64,000 nt of DNA from Mesonia sp. K7 (GCF_003233725.1 NZ_QKQV01000012.1:1-64000), one strand, 5' to 3'. Shown: positions 43,910 through 53,143, counted from the first letter of the stretch. A program made the numbers and translations. The notes: a model not told the origin generated them from the letters alone.

Positions 43910-45169
43910 ATGAAAAAATTTATTCTACTACTTCTATTTTTATTTTCGATTTTCAAAGTTCAGGCTTCTTATATTCTCATCCCAATGGATGCCGAATCAC
44001 AGGGCAATCACCTAAAAGCCTACGGAATTACCTATTGGGTTTTGGCACAACAGCAAAAGGTAAAATGGTTGCTTAATTATCGTGGCGGATCTTTTTTGAT
44101 TCCCGATTTTGAAGCGGCAAGAAAAGAGTGTCAAATACGTGGTGTAGATTTTGAATTGTTGAGCGATGCTAAAGCGGAAGCAATTTTATCCGAAATCGAG
44201 AGTCCGTCGCAAAATATGAATGCTGTTATTCTCGAAAAAGCACCTAAAATTGCAGTTTATACACCAGATAGCAAAGCACCATGGGACGATGCGGTCACCA
44301 TGGTTTTAACTTATGCAGAAATTCCTTACGAAACCATTTACGATAAAGAAGTTTTAGGTGATGAACTTTTACTGTATGATTGGTTACACTTACACCATGA
44401 AGACTTTACTGGGCAATACGGAAAATTTTACCGTAGATACCGAGCAACACCATGGTATATTGAGGAAAAAAGAGCAGCAGAAGAACTGGCAGCCTCTTTG
44501 GGTTACCAGAAAGTCTCACAAGAAAAATTGGCGGTCGCTAAAAAAATACGTGATTATGTTGTTGGTGGCGGTTTTATGTTTGCGATGTGCAGTGCGACAG
44601 ATTCATTTGATATTGCTTTAAGTGCTGATGGTGTAGATATTTGTGAAGCCATGTTTGATGGTGACCCCAGTGAAGCTGGTTACCAAAGTAAAATAGATTT
44701 CAGTAAAACTTTTGCATTTACAGATTATACCCTGGAAAGAAGCCCGTTGGTGTATGAATTTTCATCTATAGATATGACGACTAAACGTAGAATTCCGAAG
44801 GAATTGGACTATTTTACTTTGATGAATTATTCGGCAAAATGGGATCCGATTCCTACAATGTTGTGCCAGAACCACACGGCTTTGGTGAAGGGTTTTATGG
44901 GGCAAACCACTTCATTTGATAGAAATACAGTTAAATCTACGGTGTTAGTGATGGGAGAAAACAAATCGAATGGAGAGGCGCGATACATTCACGGTATCAA
45001 AGGGAAAGGTTTTTTTACATTTTATGGAGGTCACGATCCAGAAGATTATCAGCATAAAGTTGGTGACCCAAAAACAGAGTTATCGCTGCATCCAACCTCA
45101 CCTGGTTATCGTCTCATATTGAATAATGTTTTATTTCCAGCAGCTAAAAAGAAAAAACAAAAAACCTAA
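43910..45169 (+). CDS. Exported conserved protein of unknown function
   Basis: 419 residues with a signal peptide (ending KVQAS). Full of aromatic and charged segments (WVLAQQQKVKWLLNYRGGSF, YDWLHLHHEDFTG, GGGFMFAMCSATDSFDIAL, TFYGGHDPEDYQHKVGDPKTEL). Members of this Bacteroidota family are often labelled asparagine synthetase B, but no glutaminase or synthetase motif is visible and the protein is exported, so that name looks wrong. The GGGF...CS and GGHDPEDYQH patterns look enzyme-like (a glutamine-amidotransferase-like fold is conceivable). Follows dnaB by 42 nt. Confidence 0.7.
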   Translation: MKKFILLLLFLFSIFKVQASYILIPMDAESQGNHLKAYGITYWVLAQQQKVKWLLNYRGGSFLIPDFEAARKECQIRGVDFELLSDAKAEAILSEIESPSQNMNAVILEKAPKIAVYTPDSKAPWDDAVTMVLTYAEIPYETIYDKEVLGDELLLYDWLHLHHEDFTGQYGKFYRRYRATPWYIEEKRAAEELAASLGYQKVSQEKLAVAKKIRDYVVGGGFMFAMCSATDSFDIALSADGVDICEAMFDGDPSEAGYQSKIDFSKTFAFTDYTLERSPLVYEFSSIDMTTKRRIPKELDYFTLMNYSAKWDPIPTMLCQNHTALVKGFMGQTTSFDRNTVKSTVLVMGENKSNGEARYIHGIKGKGFFTFYGGHDPEDYQHKVGDPKTELSLHPTSPGYRLILNNVLFPAAKKKKQKT

Positions 45170-45175
45170 TCGAAT

Positions 45176-46201
45176 TTAATCGTCGTCTTCTTTTTGTTCT
45201 TTAATTTGATCTTCTTTTTCTTCTGAATCTTTTTTTCGAGCAGTAGGAGCTTTGTAAAAACTTTCGTCTGGTTTAACGATAATTTCTACACGTCTGTTCT
45301 TTTGCTTATTAGCATCGGTATTGTTTTCAGCCACAGGTTTTGTTTCTCCGTAGGTTTCGATTTGGTATGTGTACTCTCCAAATTCTTCTAGTCTCTTTCT
45401 CAGGAAACTTTCTACGGAAACAGCTCTGTTTTTTCCCAAAATAATATTGTATTCATGGCTGGCATCACTATCGGTATGACCACTGATAACAATCTCTGCT
45501 TTTGGAATTTTACTAATCGCTTTGATGAATTTTTCCAATCGGCTGGTTGCTCTTGGTTTTAAATCGTATTTGTCGGTATCAAACAGAAGATGAGCCTCTA
45601 CATTAAGCCTTAAAACACCACCAACGGTTGCAATGGCGTCGATGTCTGAACCTGCTGTTGGCCCTGTGCAAAAACTTCCTAAATCAGTTAACCTTACATA
45701 GAAATAGATTTCTTTTTCGTTATCAGGAATTTTAGCTTTGGCAATATCGATACTCGATTTTCCACCATTTACTACGCCTAAATCTATCCAACGCTTATTG
45801 TCGGCAGAAATTTCTACTCTAAATTCTTCTACAGAAGGACCAATTTCAAAAAAATATAAATCCGGTCCATCGATGTCGATAAAGCCGTTATCGGTAAATT
45901 GGGCTACAATTTGTCCGTAGCAACCCACAGAAACATAGGAGTTGTCTAAATATTTTCCGAAATCGGGTTCGCCAGTTGCGGCTTGCGGATTGGTATAAAT
46001 ATCTTCGGCTTCGGGTTTACCTTCTCTAAATTTGATAATCGTATCTGCGAAAGCGACATTACCTAACGGAATAAATATTTCGGTTTTATCTTTTAGGGTG
46101 TAAAACTTTTTAAACTTGATTTTATCGACATCAAAAATTTGTGCTGTAGAAATAAGGTTTACAGCAAAAATAAGGGTTATGGTAAAGAGTAGGTTTTTCA
46201 T
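45176..46201 (-). CDS. OmpA-family protein
   Basis: About 341 residues from MKNLLFTITLIFAVNLISTAQ (signal peptide; an earlier in-frame start at 46273 would add unlikely residues overlapping the terminator). A beta-rich N-terminal part is followed by an OmpA-like peptidoglycan-binding domain (about 205-320) with SGHTDSDASHEYN and NRRVEIIVKP, and an acidic tail (KEDQIKEQKEDDD). It should anchor outer membrane to cell wall. Ends 7 nt from the exported unknown gene on the opposite strand. Confidence 0.85.
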   Translation of the reverse strand: MKNLLFTITLIFAVNLISTAQIFDVDKIKFKKFYTLKDKTEIFIPLGNVAFADTIIKFREGKPEAEDIYTNPQAATGEPDFGKYLDNSYVSVGCYGQIVAQFTDNGFIDIDGPDLYFFEIGPSVEEFRVEISADNKRWIDLGVVNGGKSSIDIAKAKIPDNEKEIYFYVRLTDLGSFCTGPTAGSDIDAIATVGGVLRLNVEAHLLFDTDKYDLKPRATSRLEKFIKAISKIPKAEIVISGHTDSDASHEYNIILGKNRAVSVESFLRKRLEEFGEYTYQIETYGETKPVAENNTDANKQKNRRVEIIVKPDESFYKAPTARKKDSEEKEDQIKEQKEDDD

Positions 46202-46219
46202 GCTACCGTAAAAATAAAA

Positions 46220-46247
46220 AAAAACCTGCTCATTTAAGCAGGTTTTT
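46220..46247 (-). terminator. Terminator of the infC-rpmI-rplT operon
   Basis: 11-bp perfect stem AAAAACCTGCT/AGCAGGTTTTT, 6-nt loop, T run on the minus strand. Confidence 0.85.
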
Positions 46248-46274
46248 CTATATAAGAGAGATATTGTTTGCAAA

Positions 46275-46619
46275 TTATTTTACTTTCTCAACAATTGCTT
46301 TAAAAGCTTCTGGGTGGTTCATCGCTAAATCGGCAAGTACCTTACGGTTCAATTCGATATTGTTAGCTTTAAGCTGACCCATTAATTGAGAGTATGACAT
46401 TCCGTGTAAACGAGCACCCGCATTGATACGAGTGATCCATAACGAACGGAAGTTTCTTTTCTTTGCTTTACGGTCTCTATAAGCATATAACATTGCTTTT
46501 TCCACCGCATTTTTTGCTACTGTCCAAACATTTTTACGACGTCCGAAGTAACCTTTTGCGTGCTTCATTACCTTTTTTCTTCTGGCTCTTGAAGCTACTG
46601 AATTTACTGATCTTGGCAT
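46275..46619 (-). CDS. rplT: Ribosomal protein bL20
   Basis: 114 residues, family length. [68 protein letters not shown] and [10 protein letters not shown] are the standard L20 motifs. Binds early to 23S rRNA and, in other bacteria, represses its own operon. Last gene of the infC-rpmI-rplT set, 113 nt downstream of rpmI with structured spacer. Confidence 0.97.
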   Translation of the reverse strand: MPRSVNSVASRARRKKVMKHAKGYFGRRKNVWTVAKNAVEKAMLYAYRDRKAKKRNFRSLWITRINAGARLHGMSYSQLMGQLKANNIELNRKVLADLAMNHPEAFKAIVEKVK

Positions 46620-46644
46620 AATTTTACATTTTTTGTAGTAGGCG

Positions 46645-46726
46645 ATTCAACGTTTTATTTTAGTTTTCGTTGAATACTTTAATTGAGCCTAACTCCAGGG
46701 TTATTAAATTGTTTTAACCGGTTAAA
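46645..46726 (-). promoter_or_regulatory. Structured rpmI-rplT spacer, candidate autoregulatory RNA
   Basis: The spacer holds a perfect 14-bp palindrome TTTAACCGGTTAAA (46713-46726, 7 nt past the rpmI stop) and a perfect hairpin ATTCAACG/CGTTGAAT (46645-46675). L20 commonly binds operon mRNA; these could be its target or an internal processing signal. No pseudoknot could be tested. Confidence 0.4.
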
Positions 46727-46732
46727 CTTGTA

Positions 46733-46930
46733 TTACTTTAAGCGTAACTGAAGTTTAACATTGTTTTCGTCTGCCTCATGTACCAAAGTACTGTGAGTTA
46801 GCGCAAGCTTACGTTTTTTAGACTTCTTTGTTAAGATATGACTCTTAAACGCGTGCTTTCTTTTGATTTTTCCAGTAGCAGTAAGCTTAAAACGCTTTTT
46901 TGCACTAGATTTCGTTTTCATTTTAGGCAT
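46733..46930 (-). CDS. rpmI: Ribosomal protein bL35
   Basis: 65 residues. [32 protein letters not shown] and [12 protein letters not shown] are diagnostic for L35. Second gene of the infC-rpmI-rplT operon. Confidence 0.97.
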   Translation of the reverse strand: MPKMKTKSSAKKRFKLTATGKIKRKHAFKSHILTKKSKKRKLALTHSTLVHEADENNVKLQLRLK

Positions 46931-46965
46931 AATATCCTTTTTTAGTTATCTCTCTATATAAATTT

Positions 46966-47523
46966 TTACTTTGTCTTCTTTGGTGCGATAAACATATTCA
47001 TACGTTTACCTTCTAATTTTGGCATTTGTTCGACTTTACCATATTCTTCTAGGTCTTGAGCCAATCTTAGTAATAAAATTTCTCCTTGATCTTTAAAAAC
47101 GATAGAACGTCCTTTAAAAAACACATAGGCTTTTAGTTTTGCACCGTCTTTTAGAAACTTTATGGCATGGTTTTTCTTAAACTCATAATCGTGATCATCT
47201 GTATTTGGGCCAAATCTGATCTCTTTGATGATGACTTTAGTTGCTTTTGCCTTTAAAGCTTTATCTCTTTTTTTCTGTTCGTAAAGGAATTTTTTATAAT
47301 CCATTACTTTTACAACAGGCGGATTAGCATTTGGTGATATTTCTACCAAATCTAATTCTTGCTCTTTAGCAATAGCCAATGCTTCTTTTACGGGGTAAAT
47401 ACCCATTTCTACGTTATCACCGACAAGACGAACTTCTTTTGCTCTAATTTTGTCGTTGATGTTGTGTTCATCTTTTTTTGGCTCTCTAAATGAACCTCTT
47501 GATCTTCTTTTGTGTATAGCTAT
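46966..47523 (-). CDS. infC: Translation initiation factor IF-3, apparent AUA start
   Basis: The conserved N-terminal domain needs residues upstream of the only nearby ATG (47406): in the same frame lie [35 protein letters not shown], then [23 protein letters not shown]. The open frame goes up to a stop at 47538 and contains no ATG, GTG or TTG there; ATA at 47521-47523 begins IAIHKRRS, giving 185 residues, the normal IF-3 length. IF-3 of E. coli starts at the rare AUU and represses its own initiation, so a rare start is plausible biology here. The C-terminal domain ([21 protein letters not shown]...) is complete. 17 nt after thrS. Confidence 0.88.
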   Translation of the reverse strand: MAIHKRRSRGSFREPKKDEHNINDKIRAKEVRLVGDNVEMGIYPVKEALAIAKEQELDLVEISPNANPPVVKVMDYKKFLYEQKKRDKALKAKATKVIIKEIRFGPNTDDHDYEFKKNHAIKFLKDGAKLKAYVFFKGRSIVFKDQGEILLLRLAQDLEEYGKVEQMPKLEGKRMNMFIAPKKTK

Positions 47524-47540
47524 GACTTTATAATTTTAAA

Positions 47541-49487
47541 TTAAACTTCAAATGTTTTCAACGTCGATTTGATCTCTTTTTGCAATAATTCCGCGAAAGC
47601 GTTTACACGCATAGCACCCAAATCTTCGCCACCGTGTTTACGTACAGAAACCGTGCCGTCTTTTTCTTCTTGCTCTCCAACAATCAGCATATACGGCAGT
47701 TTATTGACTTCTGCTTCACGTATTTTCTTGCCCATAGTTTCACTACGGTTGTCAACTAGGGCGCGAATTTCGTGATTTTCTAGCAATTTTAAAACTTTTT
47801 GCGTGTAATTTTCATATTTCTCACTCAAAGACAGTACAATAGCCTGTTCTGGCATGAGCCAAAGTGGGAAATTTCCACCGGTATGTTCCAGCAAAATCGC
47901 CACAAAACGTTCCATACTTCCGAAAGGAGCACGGTGAATCATCACCGGTCTGTGTAGTTCGTTATCACTGCCTTTGTAGGTTAAATCGAAACGTTCTGGT
48001 AAGTTATAATCTACTTGAATTGTACCTAACTGCCAACTTCTGCCCAAGGCATCTTTGACCATAAAATCGAGTTTTGGTCCGTAGAAAGCAGCTTCACCAG
48101 TTTCAATCACATAGTTTAAGCCTTTTTCTTTAGCAGCATTGATGATGGCGTTTTCTGCTTTTTCCCAATTTTCATCAGCCCCGATATATTTTTCTTTGTT
48201 TTCTGGGTCTCTCAAAGATACTTGAGCCGTGAAGTTTTCAAACCCTAAGGAACCAAAAACATACAAGACCAAATCGATTACTTTTTTAAATTCATCGTCT
48301 AATTGGTCTGGCGTACAGAAAATATGGGCATCGTCTTGGGTAAACCCGCGAACACGTGTTAAGCCGTGTAGCTCACCACTTTGCTCGTAACGGTAAACGG
48401 TACCAAATTCTGCAAAACGTTTCGGTAAATCACGGTAGCTCCATGCATTAGCGTTATACATTTCACAGTGATGTGGACAGTTCATAGGTTTTAACAAAAA
48501 CTCTTCGTCTTCGTTAGGTGTTTTGATAGGTTGAAAACTGTCTTCACCGTATTTAGCATAGTGACCCGAAGTTACATATAATTCTTTCTGACCAATATGT
48601 GGCGAAACCACCATCTCGTAACCTGCTTTTTTCTGTGCTTTTTTTAGGAAATTTTCTAATCTTTCGCGTAAAGCAGCTCCTTTGGGTAACCATAAGGGTA
48701 AACCTTGACCTACTTTTTGTGAAAAAGTAAAGAGTTGTAGTTCTTTACCTAATTTCCTGTGATCGCGTTTTTTGGCTTCTTCCAGTAGTTCTAAATATTC
48801 CTTTAAGTCTTTTTGCTTGGGAAAACTAATACCGTAAACTCTTGTTAGCTGCGGATTGTTTTCGTTACCACGCCAATATGCTCCAGCAACGCTCATGAGT
48901 TTTACCGCTTTAACAATTCCCGTATTTGGGATGTGCCCGCCACGGCATAAATCGGTAAAAGAATCGTGGTCACAGAAAGTAATATCACCGTCTTCAAGGT
49001 TTTCAATCAATTCTACTTTAAACGGATTATTTTCTTGTTTATAGAAATCTAAAGCCTCTGATTTGGAAACTTCACGTAAAGAAAACTCATGTTTTCCACG
49101 AGCAATTTCCAGCATTTTATCTTCGATTTTCTTGAAATCGTTGTCAGAAATTTTCTGATCGCCAAAATCGATGTCGTAATAAAAACCATTTTCGATGGCC
49201 GGACCAATCGTTAATTTGACGCCAGGATAAAGCTCTTGAATGGCTTGCGCCATAATATGCGAGCTACTGTGCCAAAAGGCTTTTTTACCTTGCTCGTCAT
49301 TCCAGGTATAAAGTACCAAAGAACCATCGGTGGTGAGTTGGGTTTTCGTCTCTACGGTTTTTCCGTTGAAACTTGCAGAAAGTACATTTCTGGCTAATCC
49401 TTCACTAATGCTTTTGGCAACGTCTAATACCGAGACGCCGCTTTCAAATTCTTTGATACTGCCGTCAGGCAAGGTAATTTTAATCAT
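47541..49487 (-). CDS. thrS: Threonyl-tRNA synthetase
   Basis: 648 residues: TGS domain (1-60), editing domain with [10 protein letters not shown] and [10 protein letters not shown], class II catalytic core with [11 protein letters not shown] zinc ligand and [14 protein letters not shown], and a C-terminal anticodon-binding domain. Length and order normal. First gene of the thrS-infC-rpmI-rplT cluster on the minus strand; a gene order widely conserved in bacteria. A CCGCGAAAGC palindrome-like element lies near its 3' end. Confidence 0.97.
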   Translation of the reverse strand: MIKITLPDGSIKEFESGVSVLDVAKSISEGLARNVLSASFNGKTVETKTQLTTDGSLVLYTWNDEQGKKAFWHSSSHIMAQAIQELYPGVKLTIGPAIENGFYYDIDFGDQKISDNDFKKIEDKMLEIARGKHEFSLREVSKSEALDFYKQENNPFKVELIENLEDGDITFCDHDSFTDLCRGGHIPNTGIVKAVKLMSVAGAYWRGNENNPQLTRVYGISFPKQKDLKEYLELLEEAKKRDHRKLGKELQLFTFSQKVGQGLPLWLPKGAALRERLENFLKKAQKKAGYEMVVSPHIGQKELYVTSGHYAKYGEDSFQPIKTPNEDEEFLLKPMNCPHHCEMYNANAWSYRDLPKRFAEFGTVYRYEQSGELHGLTRVRGFTQDDAHIFCTPDQLDDEFKKVIDLVLYVFGSLGFENFTAQVSLRDPENKEKYIGADENWEKAENAIINAAKEKGLNYVIETGEAAFYGPKLDFMVKDALGRSWQLGTIQVDYNLPERFDLTYKGSDNELHRPVMIHRAPFGSMERFVAILLEHTGGNFPLWLMPEQAIVLSLSEKYENYTQKVLKLLENHEIRALVDNRSETMGKKIREAEVNKLPYMLIVGEQEEKDGTVSVRKHGGEDLGAMRVNAFAELLQKEIKSTLKTFEV

Positions 49488-49561
49488 GATTTTTTATTAA
49501 AAGAGCAAAGATAAGTAGTGCATGTTTTTATGCAATACTTATTTTTTAAAATTTTGAATAA

Positions 49562-49692
49562 AAAACTGTCTGGGTATTAATAACAGTTTATATCATTTCG
49601 CCTTGATGTAGGATCTCATCAATTTGATTTATAAATTAGGATGAGAACCTGAAACAAGTTCAGGTTAACGAAACGTTTTCCCAGACAGTTTT
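49562..49692 (-). terminator. Possible htpG terminator whose loop carries a repeat element
   Basis: Perfect 13-bp inverted repeat AAAACTGTCTGGG (49562-49574) and CCCAGACAGTTTT (49680-49692), followed on the minus strand by a T-rich tail. Between them sit CTCATC/GATGAG (49615-49645) and a repeat hairpin AACCTGAA-N5-TTCAGGTT (49646-49666) whose core CTGAAACAAGTTCAG is the reverse complement of the CTGAACTTGTTTCAG element seen at 36855-36889. The long arms and T run suggest a terminator of htpG with about 105 nt inserted in its loop; a small transposon-like element with 13-bp ends is the alternative. Confidence 0.5.
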
Positions 49693-49714
49693 ATATCCGC
49701 TTTAAACGAAAAAA

Positions 49715-51598
49715 TTACTTGATCATCTCAAAGCTACGCTTTACAAAATTAGTAAGTTCTTCACCTTTGAGCAGGTTTTGTGATAGTCTCGCCAAGTCTA
49801 AAGCTTGTTTGATGAGCTTTTCCTGAGTTTCTTTTTCGCTGTTTAAAATAGTAGAAGTCAGTTCGTGGTTGGTATTAACTACCAAATTGTACATTTCTGG
49901 CATGTTGCCCATACCAAACATTCCGCCGCCACCGGTTTGCTGCATTTCTTTCATACGACGCATAAACTCAGGTTGTGTGATGATAATTGGTGCAGCATCA
50001 CTACTCATGGCTTCTAGTTGTACGGTATATTTTTCCTTCGGTACTACCGTTTCAAAATCGGTTTTGAGTTTTTCTTTTTCTTCGTCAGAAAGTTTAGAAA
50101 TTTGCTCTTCTTCTTTTTTGATAAGATTATCTACGTGATCGCTATCAACCCGTACAAAGCTTACTTTTTCTTTGGTAGATTCTAACTTTTGGATAAGGTG
50201 CGAAACAATAGGCGAATCCAACAACAATACCTCATAACCTTTTTCTTCTGCCGCTTTGATGTAGCTGTGTTGCTCGTCTTTATTAGAAGTGTATAAGAAG
50301 ACCAAATTTCCGTCTTTATCGGTTTGGTTTTCCTTGATCGCTTCTTCTAATTCCGTGTAGGTATAATACTTGTTATTTACCGTAGGATAAAGAGCAAACT
50401 TGTCGGCTTTTTCAAAGAATTTTTCTTCTGAAAGCATACCGTATTCGATGACTACTTTAATATCGTTCCATTTCTTTTCGAAATCTTCACGGTTTTCGTT
50501 GAAAAGCGATTTGAGTTTATCGGCTACTTTTCTGGTGATGTAACTCGAAATTTTCTTTACCGCTCCGTCAGCTTGTAAATAAGAACGAGAAACATTCAAC
50601 GGAATATCTGGTGAATCGATTACCCCGCGAAGCATGGTTAAAAATTCAGGTACAATACCTTCTACGTTATCGGTTACAAAAACTTGATTTTGATAGAGTT
50701 GTATTTTGTCACGTTGCATGCTCATGTCATTGGTGAGCTTCGGGAAATACAAAATTCCTGTAAGGTTAAACGGATAATCTACATTTAAATGTATATGGAA
50801 TAACGGCTCCTCAAACTGCATCGGGTATAGCTCACGGTAGAAGTTTTTGTAATCGTCTTCTTCGAGATCTGTTGGTTGTTTTGTCCAAGCTGGTTCTGGG
50901 TTATTGATGATGTTATCAACGGTGACCGTTTTTGGTTTTTCATCTTCAGGAGCATCTTCTGCCTTAGGAAGTGTTTTTTCCTTGGTTCCGAATTTTATCG
51001 GAATTGGCATAAACTTGTTGTACTTGGTCAGTAAAGTTTCAATGCGGTTTTCTTCCAAAAACTCTTTTTCATCTTCATTGATGTGTAAGATAATTTCGGT
51101 ACCTCTTTCGGTTTTATTAGCATCTTCGATGGTAAAATCGGTGGTTCCTTCACAAATCCAATGTGCCGCAGGCTCATCTTTATAGGATTTGGTAATGATT
51201 TCTACTTTATCTGCGACCATAAAAGCAGAATAAAAACCAAGCCCAAAATGACCGATAATTCCGCTGTCCTTGGCAGAATCTTTATATTTTTCAAGAAATT
51301 CTTCTGCTCCCGAAAAAGCCACTTGATTGATGTATTTTTCAACCTCTTCTTTGGTCATCCCAATCCCTTGATCGATTATGTGAAGGGTTTTGTTGTTTTC
51401 GTCAATTTTTACCTCGATAACGGGTTTTCCGTATTCTACTTCTGCCTCACCAATACTTGTTAAATGTTTTAATTTTAAAGTTGCATCGGTTGCGTTAGAG
51501 ATTAATTCACGTAAGAAAATCTCGTGATCGCTGTATAAAAATTTCTTTATTAAAGGAAAGATGTTTTCTACAGACACATTTATTTTTCCTGTTGCCAT
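49715..51598 (-). CDS. htpG: HSP90-family chaperone HtpG
   Basis: 627 residues, family length: GHKL ATPase domain at the N-terminus (LRELISNATDATLKLKHL, IIDQGIGMTKEEVEKYINQVAFSG, GIIGHFGLGFYSAFMVAD, TERGTEIILHI), middle domain, and C-terminal dimerisation domain. ATP-dependent folding of client proteins. Own transcript, with divergent fabH and an inverted repeat in the shared upstream region. Confidence 0.96.
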   Translation of the reverse strand: MATGKINVSVENIFPLIKKFLYSDHEIFLRELISNATDATLKLKHLTSIGEAEVEYGKPVIEVKIDENNKTLHIIDQGIGMTKEEVEKYINQVAFSGAEEFLEKYKDSAKDSGIIGHFGLGFYSAFMVADKVEIITKSYKDEPAAHWICEGTTDFTIEDANKTERGTEIILHINEDEKEFLEENRIETLLTKYNKFMPIPIKFGTKEKTLPKAEDAPEDEKPKTVTVDNIINNPEPAWTKQPTDLEEDDYKNFYRELYPMQFEEPLFHIHLNVDYPFNLTGILYFPKLTNDMSMQRDKIQLYQNQVFVTDNVEGIVPEFLTMLRGVIDSPDIPLNVSRSYLQADGAVKKISSYITRKVADKLKSLFNENREDFEKKWNDIKVVIEYGMLSEEKFFEKADKFALYPTVNNKYYTYTELEEAIKENQTDKDGNLVFLYTSNKDEQHSYIKAAEEKGYEVLLLDSPIVSHLIQKLESTKEKVSFVRVDSDHVDNLIKKEEEQISKLSDEEKEKLKTDFETVVPKEKYTVQLEAMSSDAAPIIITQPEFMRRMKEMQQTGGGGMFGMGNMPEMYNLVVNTNHELTSTILNSEKETQEKLIKQALDLARLSQNLLKGEELTNFVKRSFEMIK

Positions 51599-51663
51599 AT
51601 CTAAAAAAGTTTATGTTTTGATTTTGCAGGATGATTGACAATAAAAATACCATTTTAAGTTTT

Positions 51664-51678
51664 CTGTCAATCTGGCAG
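51664..51678. promoter_or_regulatory. Inverted repeat CTGnCA-N3-TGnCAG between htpG and fabH
   Basis: CTGTCAATCTGGCAG is an imperfect 15-bp palindrome. On the minus strand it contains TTGACA, 15 nt before TATTTTTA, so it overlaps a plausible htpG promoter and could be a heat-shock operator. No CIRCE sequence is visible. Confidence 0.35.
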
Positions 51679-51777
51679 AAATTCTTATGCTTGCCTATTT
51701 AATTCAGAAATTAAAATATATTAGCAGTATAATTATTGCGTATATTGCTTTCACGAAAGCATTTAAAAATAAAATAT

Positions 51778-52788
51778 ATGTTGTACCAATCTAAAATAGC
51801 AGGCTTAGGAAGTTATGTGCCCGAAAATGTGGTGACCAATAATGATTTATCAAAATTAATGGAGACCAACGACGAATGGATTCAAGAACGAACGGGTATT
51901 AAAGAGCGTCGTCACATCAAAAAGGGAGACGGAAACTCGACCGCCATTATGGGTGTAAAAGCAGCCAAAATTGCCTTGGAAAGAGCCAAAATAAATAAAG
52001 ATGACATCGACCTCATCATTTTTGCGACGTTAAGTCCAGACTATTATTTTCCAGGTTGTGGCGTGCAAGTGCAAGAAATGTTGGATATTCATACGTGTCC
52101 GGCTCTTGATGTACGTAACCAATGCAGCGGTTTTGTATACGGACTTTCGGTAGCCGATCAATTTATCAAAACTGGAATGTATAAAAATATTTTGCTGATT
52201 GGTAGCGAAAACCATTCTGGAGGTTTAGATATGACCACGCGTGGTCGTGGCGTTTCGGTTATCTTTGGTGATGGAGCAGGAGCAGCAGTTTTAACACAAA
52301 GTGACCATAACGGACAAGGGATTTTGTCTACACATTTACACAGTGAAGGAAAACATGCTTTAGAGCTTTCGCTAAAAGGACCAAGTACCATGCATTGGGT
52401 TCCGGAGTTGATTGAGAAAAACCCACAAGAAGATATTCCGTATTATCCTTATATGAATGGGCAATATGTGTTTAAACATGCAATACAGCGTTTTAGTGAA
52501 GTCATCAAAGAAGGGTTGAAAGAAAACGGATTAGAAGTAAAAGACATCGATTTGTTGATTCCGCATCAAGCGAATTTGAGGATAGCACAATTTATTCAGC
52601 AAAAGTTTAAGCTTTCTGATGACCAAGTGTTTAATAACATTCAGAAATACGGAAATACTACGGCAGCTTCGATACCAATTGCGCTAACCGAAGCTTGGGA
52701 ACAAGGCAAAATAAAAGAAGGGGATAACATTGTTTTGGCGGCTTTTGGTAGTGGATTTACTTGGGGAAGTGCTGTGATAAGTTGGTAA
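51778..52788 (+). CDS. fabH: 3-oxoacyl-ACP synthase III (FabH-type)
   Basis: 336 residues from MLYQSKIAGLGSYVPENVVTN; the earlier in-frame start at 51736 would precede the conserved N-terminus. Catalytic triad C116 (RNQCSGF), H263 (PHQANLRI) and N293 (YGNTTAAS), with FGDGAGAAV. Condenses acetyl-CoA with malonyl-ACP to start fatty acid synthesis; several FabH copies are usual in Bacteroidota and some make secondary products. Followed 40 nt later by a small membrane ORF. Confidence 0.92.
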   Translation: MLYQSKIAGLGSYVPENVVTNNDLSKLMETNDEWIQERTGIKERRHIKKGDGNSTAIMGVKAAKIALERAKINKDDIDLIIFATLSPDYYFPGCGVQVQEMLDIHTCPALDVRNQCSGFVYGLSVADQFIKTGMYKNILLIGSENHSGGLDMTTRGRGVSVIFGDGAGAAVLTQSDHNGQGILSTHLHSEGKHALELSLKGPSTMHWVPELIEKNPQEDIPYYPYMNGQYVFKHAIQRFSEVIKEGLKENGLEVKDIDLLIPHQANLRIAQFIQQKFKLSDDQVFNNIQKYGNTTAASIPIALTEAWEQGKIKEGDNIVLAAFGSGFTWGSAVISW

Positions 52789-52828
52789 ACTTGAAATAAA
52801 TTTGTATTTTTTCTGAAATTATGATTTT

Positions 52829-52996
52829 ATGAAGAAACAAAACTTTACCCTAATTTTTATAAGTCTAACTTCCTTGATTTTTATTGCTTTGTACAGTTTT
52901 ATAGAGATCAATAAATATGCTGGTTTTATTCTAATTCCTATACTTATTGCCTATTATGTTGGGCAATATGCCGAAAGAAATTATAGTGATCGCTAA
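52829..52996 (+). CDS. Small two-helix membrane protein
   Basis: An open frame of 55 codons, ATG to TAA, with MKKQNFTLIF at the start, two hydrophobic segments (about residues 7-24 and 31-46) and a charged end (AERNYSDR). It fills most of the fabH-CoA-binding gap and ends 6 nt before a terminator hairpin, which supports its being a real gene. Function unknown. Confidence 0.7.
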   Translation: MKKQNFTLIFISLTSLIFIALYSFIEINKYAGFILIPILIAYYVGQYAERNYSDR

Positions 52997-53002
52997 AAAA
53001 GA

Positions 53003-53030
53003 AAAACCCTCAAAAAATTTTGAGGGTTTT
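53003..53030 (+). terminator. Terminator after the small membrane ORF
   Basis: AAAACCCTCAAA-AAAT-TTTGAGGGTTTT, 12-bp stem, T tail. Confidence 0.85.
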
Positions 53031-53143
53031 ATGTTCTGGTAGTTTGATTTTAGGCTAATTCAAATAAATTACCAACATACTCTATTATTATAGACGTAAT
53101 TCGTTTTAAAAAGTTGCATCAAAATTTCATTTTAACATTTTGA

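Noticed and set aside
47541-49487. T-box or leader upstream of thrS
   Set aside because: The 227-bp upstream region is a repeat/terminator area; no T-box stem or NGGN sequence could be supported.
51599-51777. Sigma-54 promoter in the htpG-fabH gap
   Set aside because: TGGCA is present, but the GG to GC spacing to the next TGC is 15 rather than the required distance, so it does not fit.
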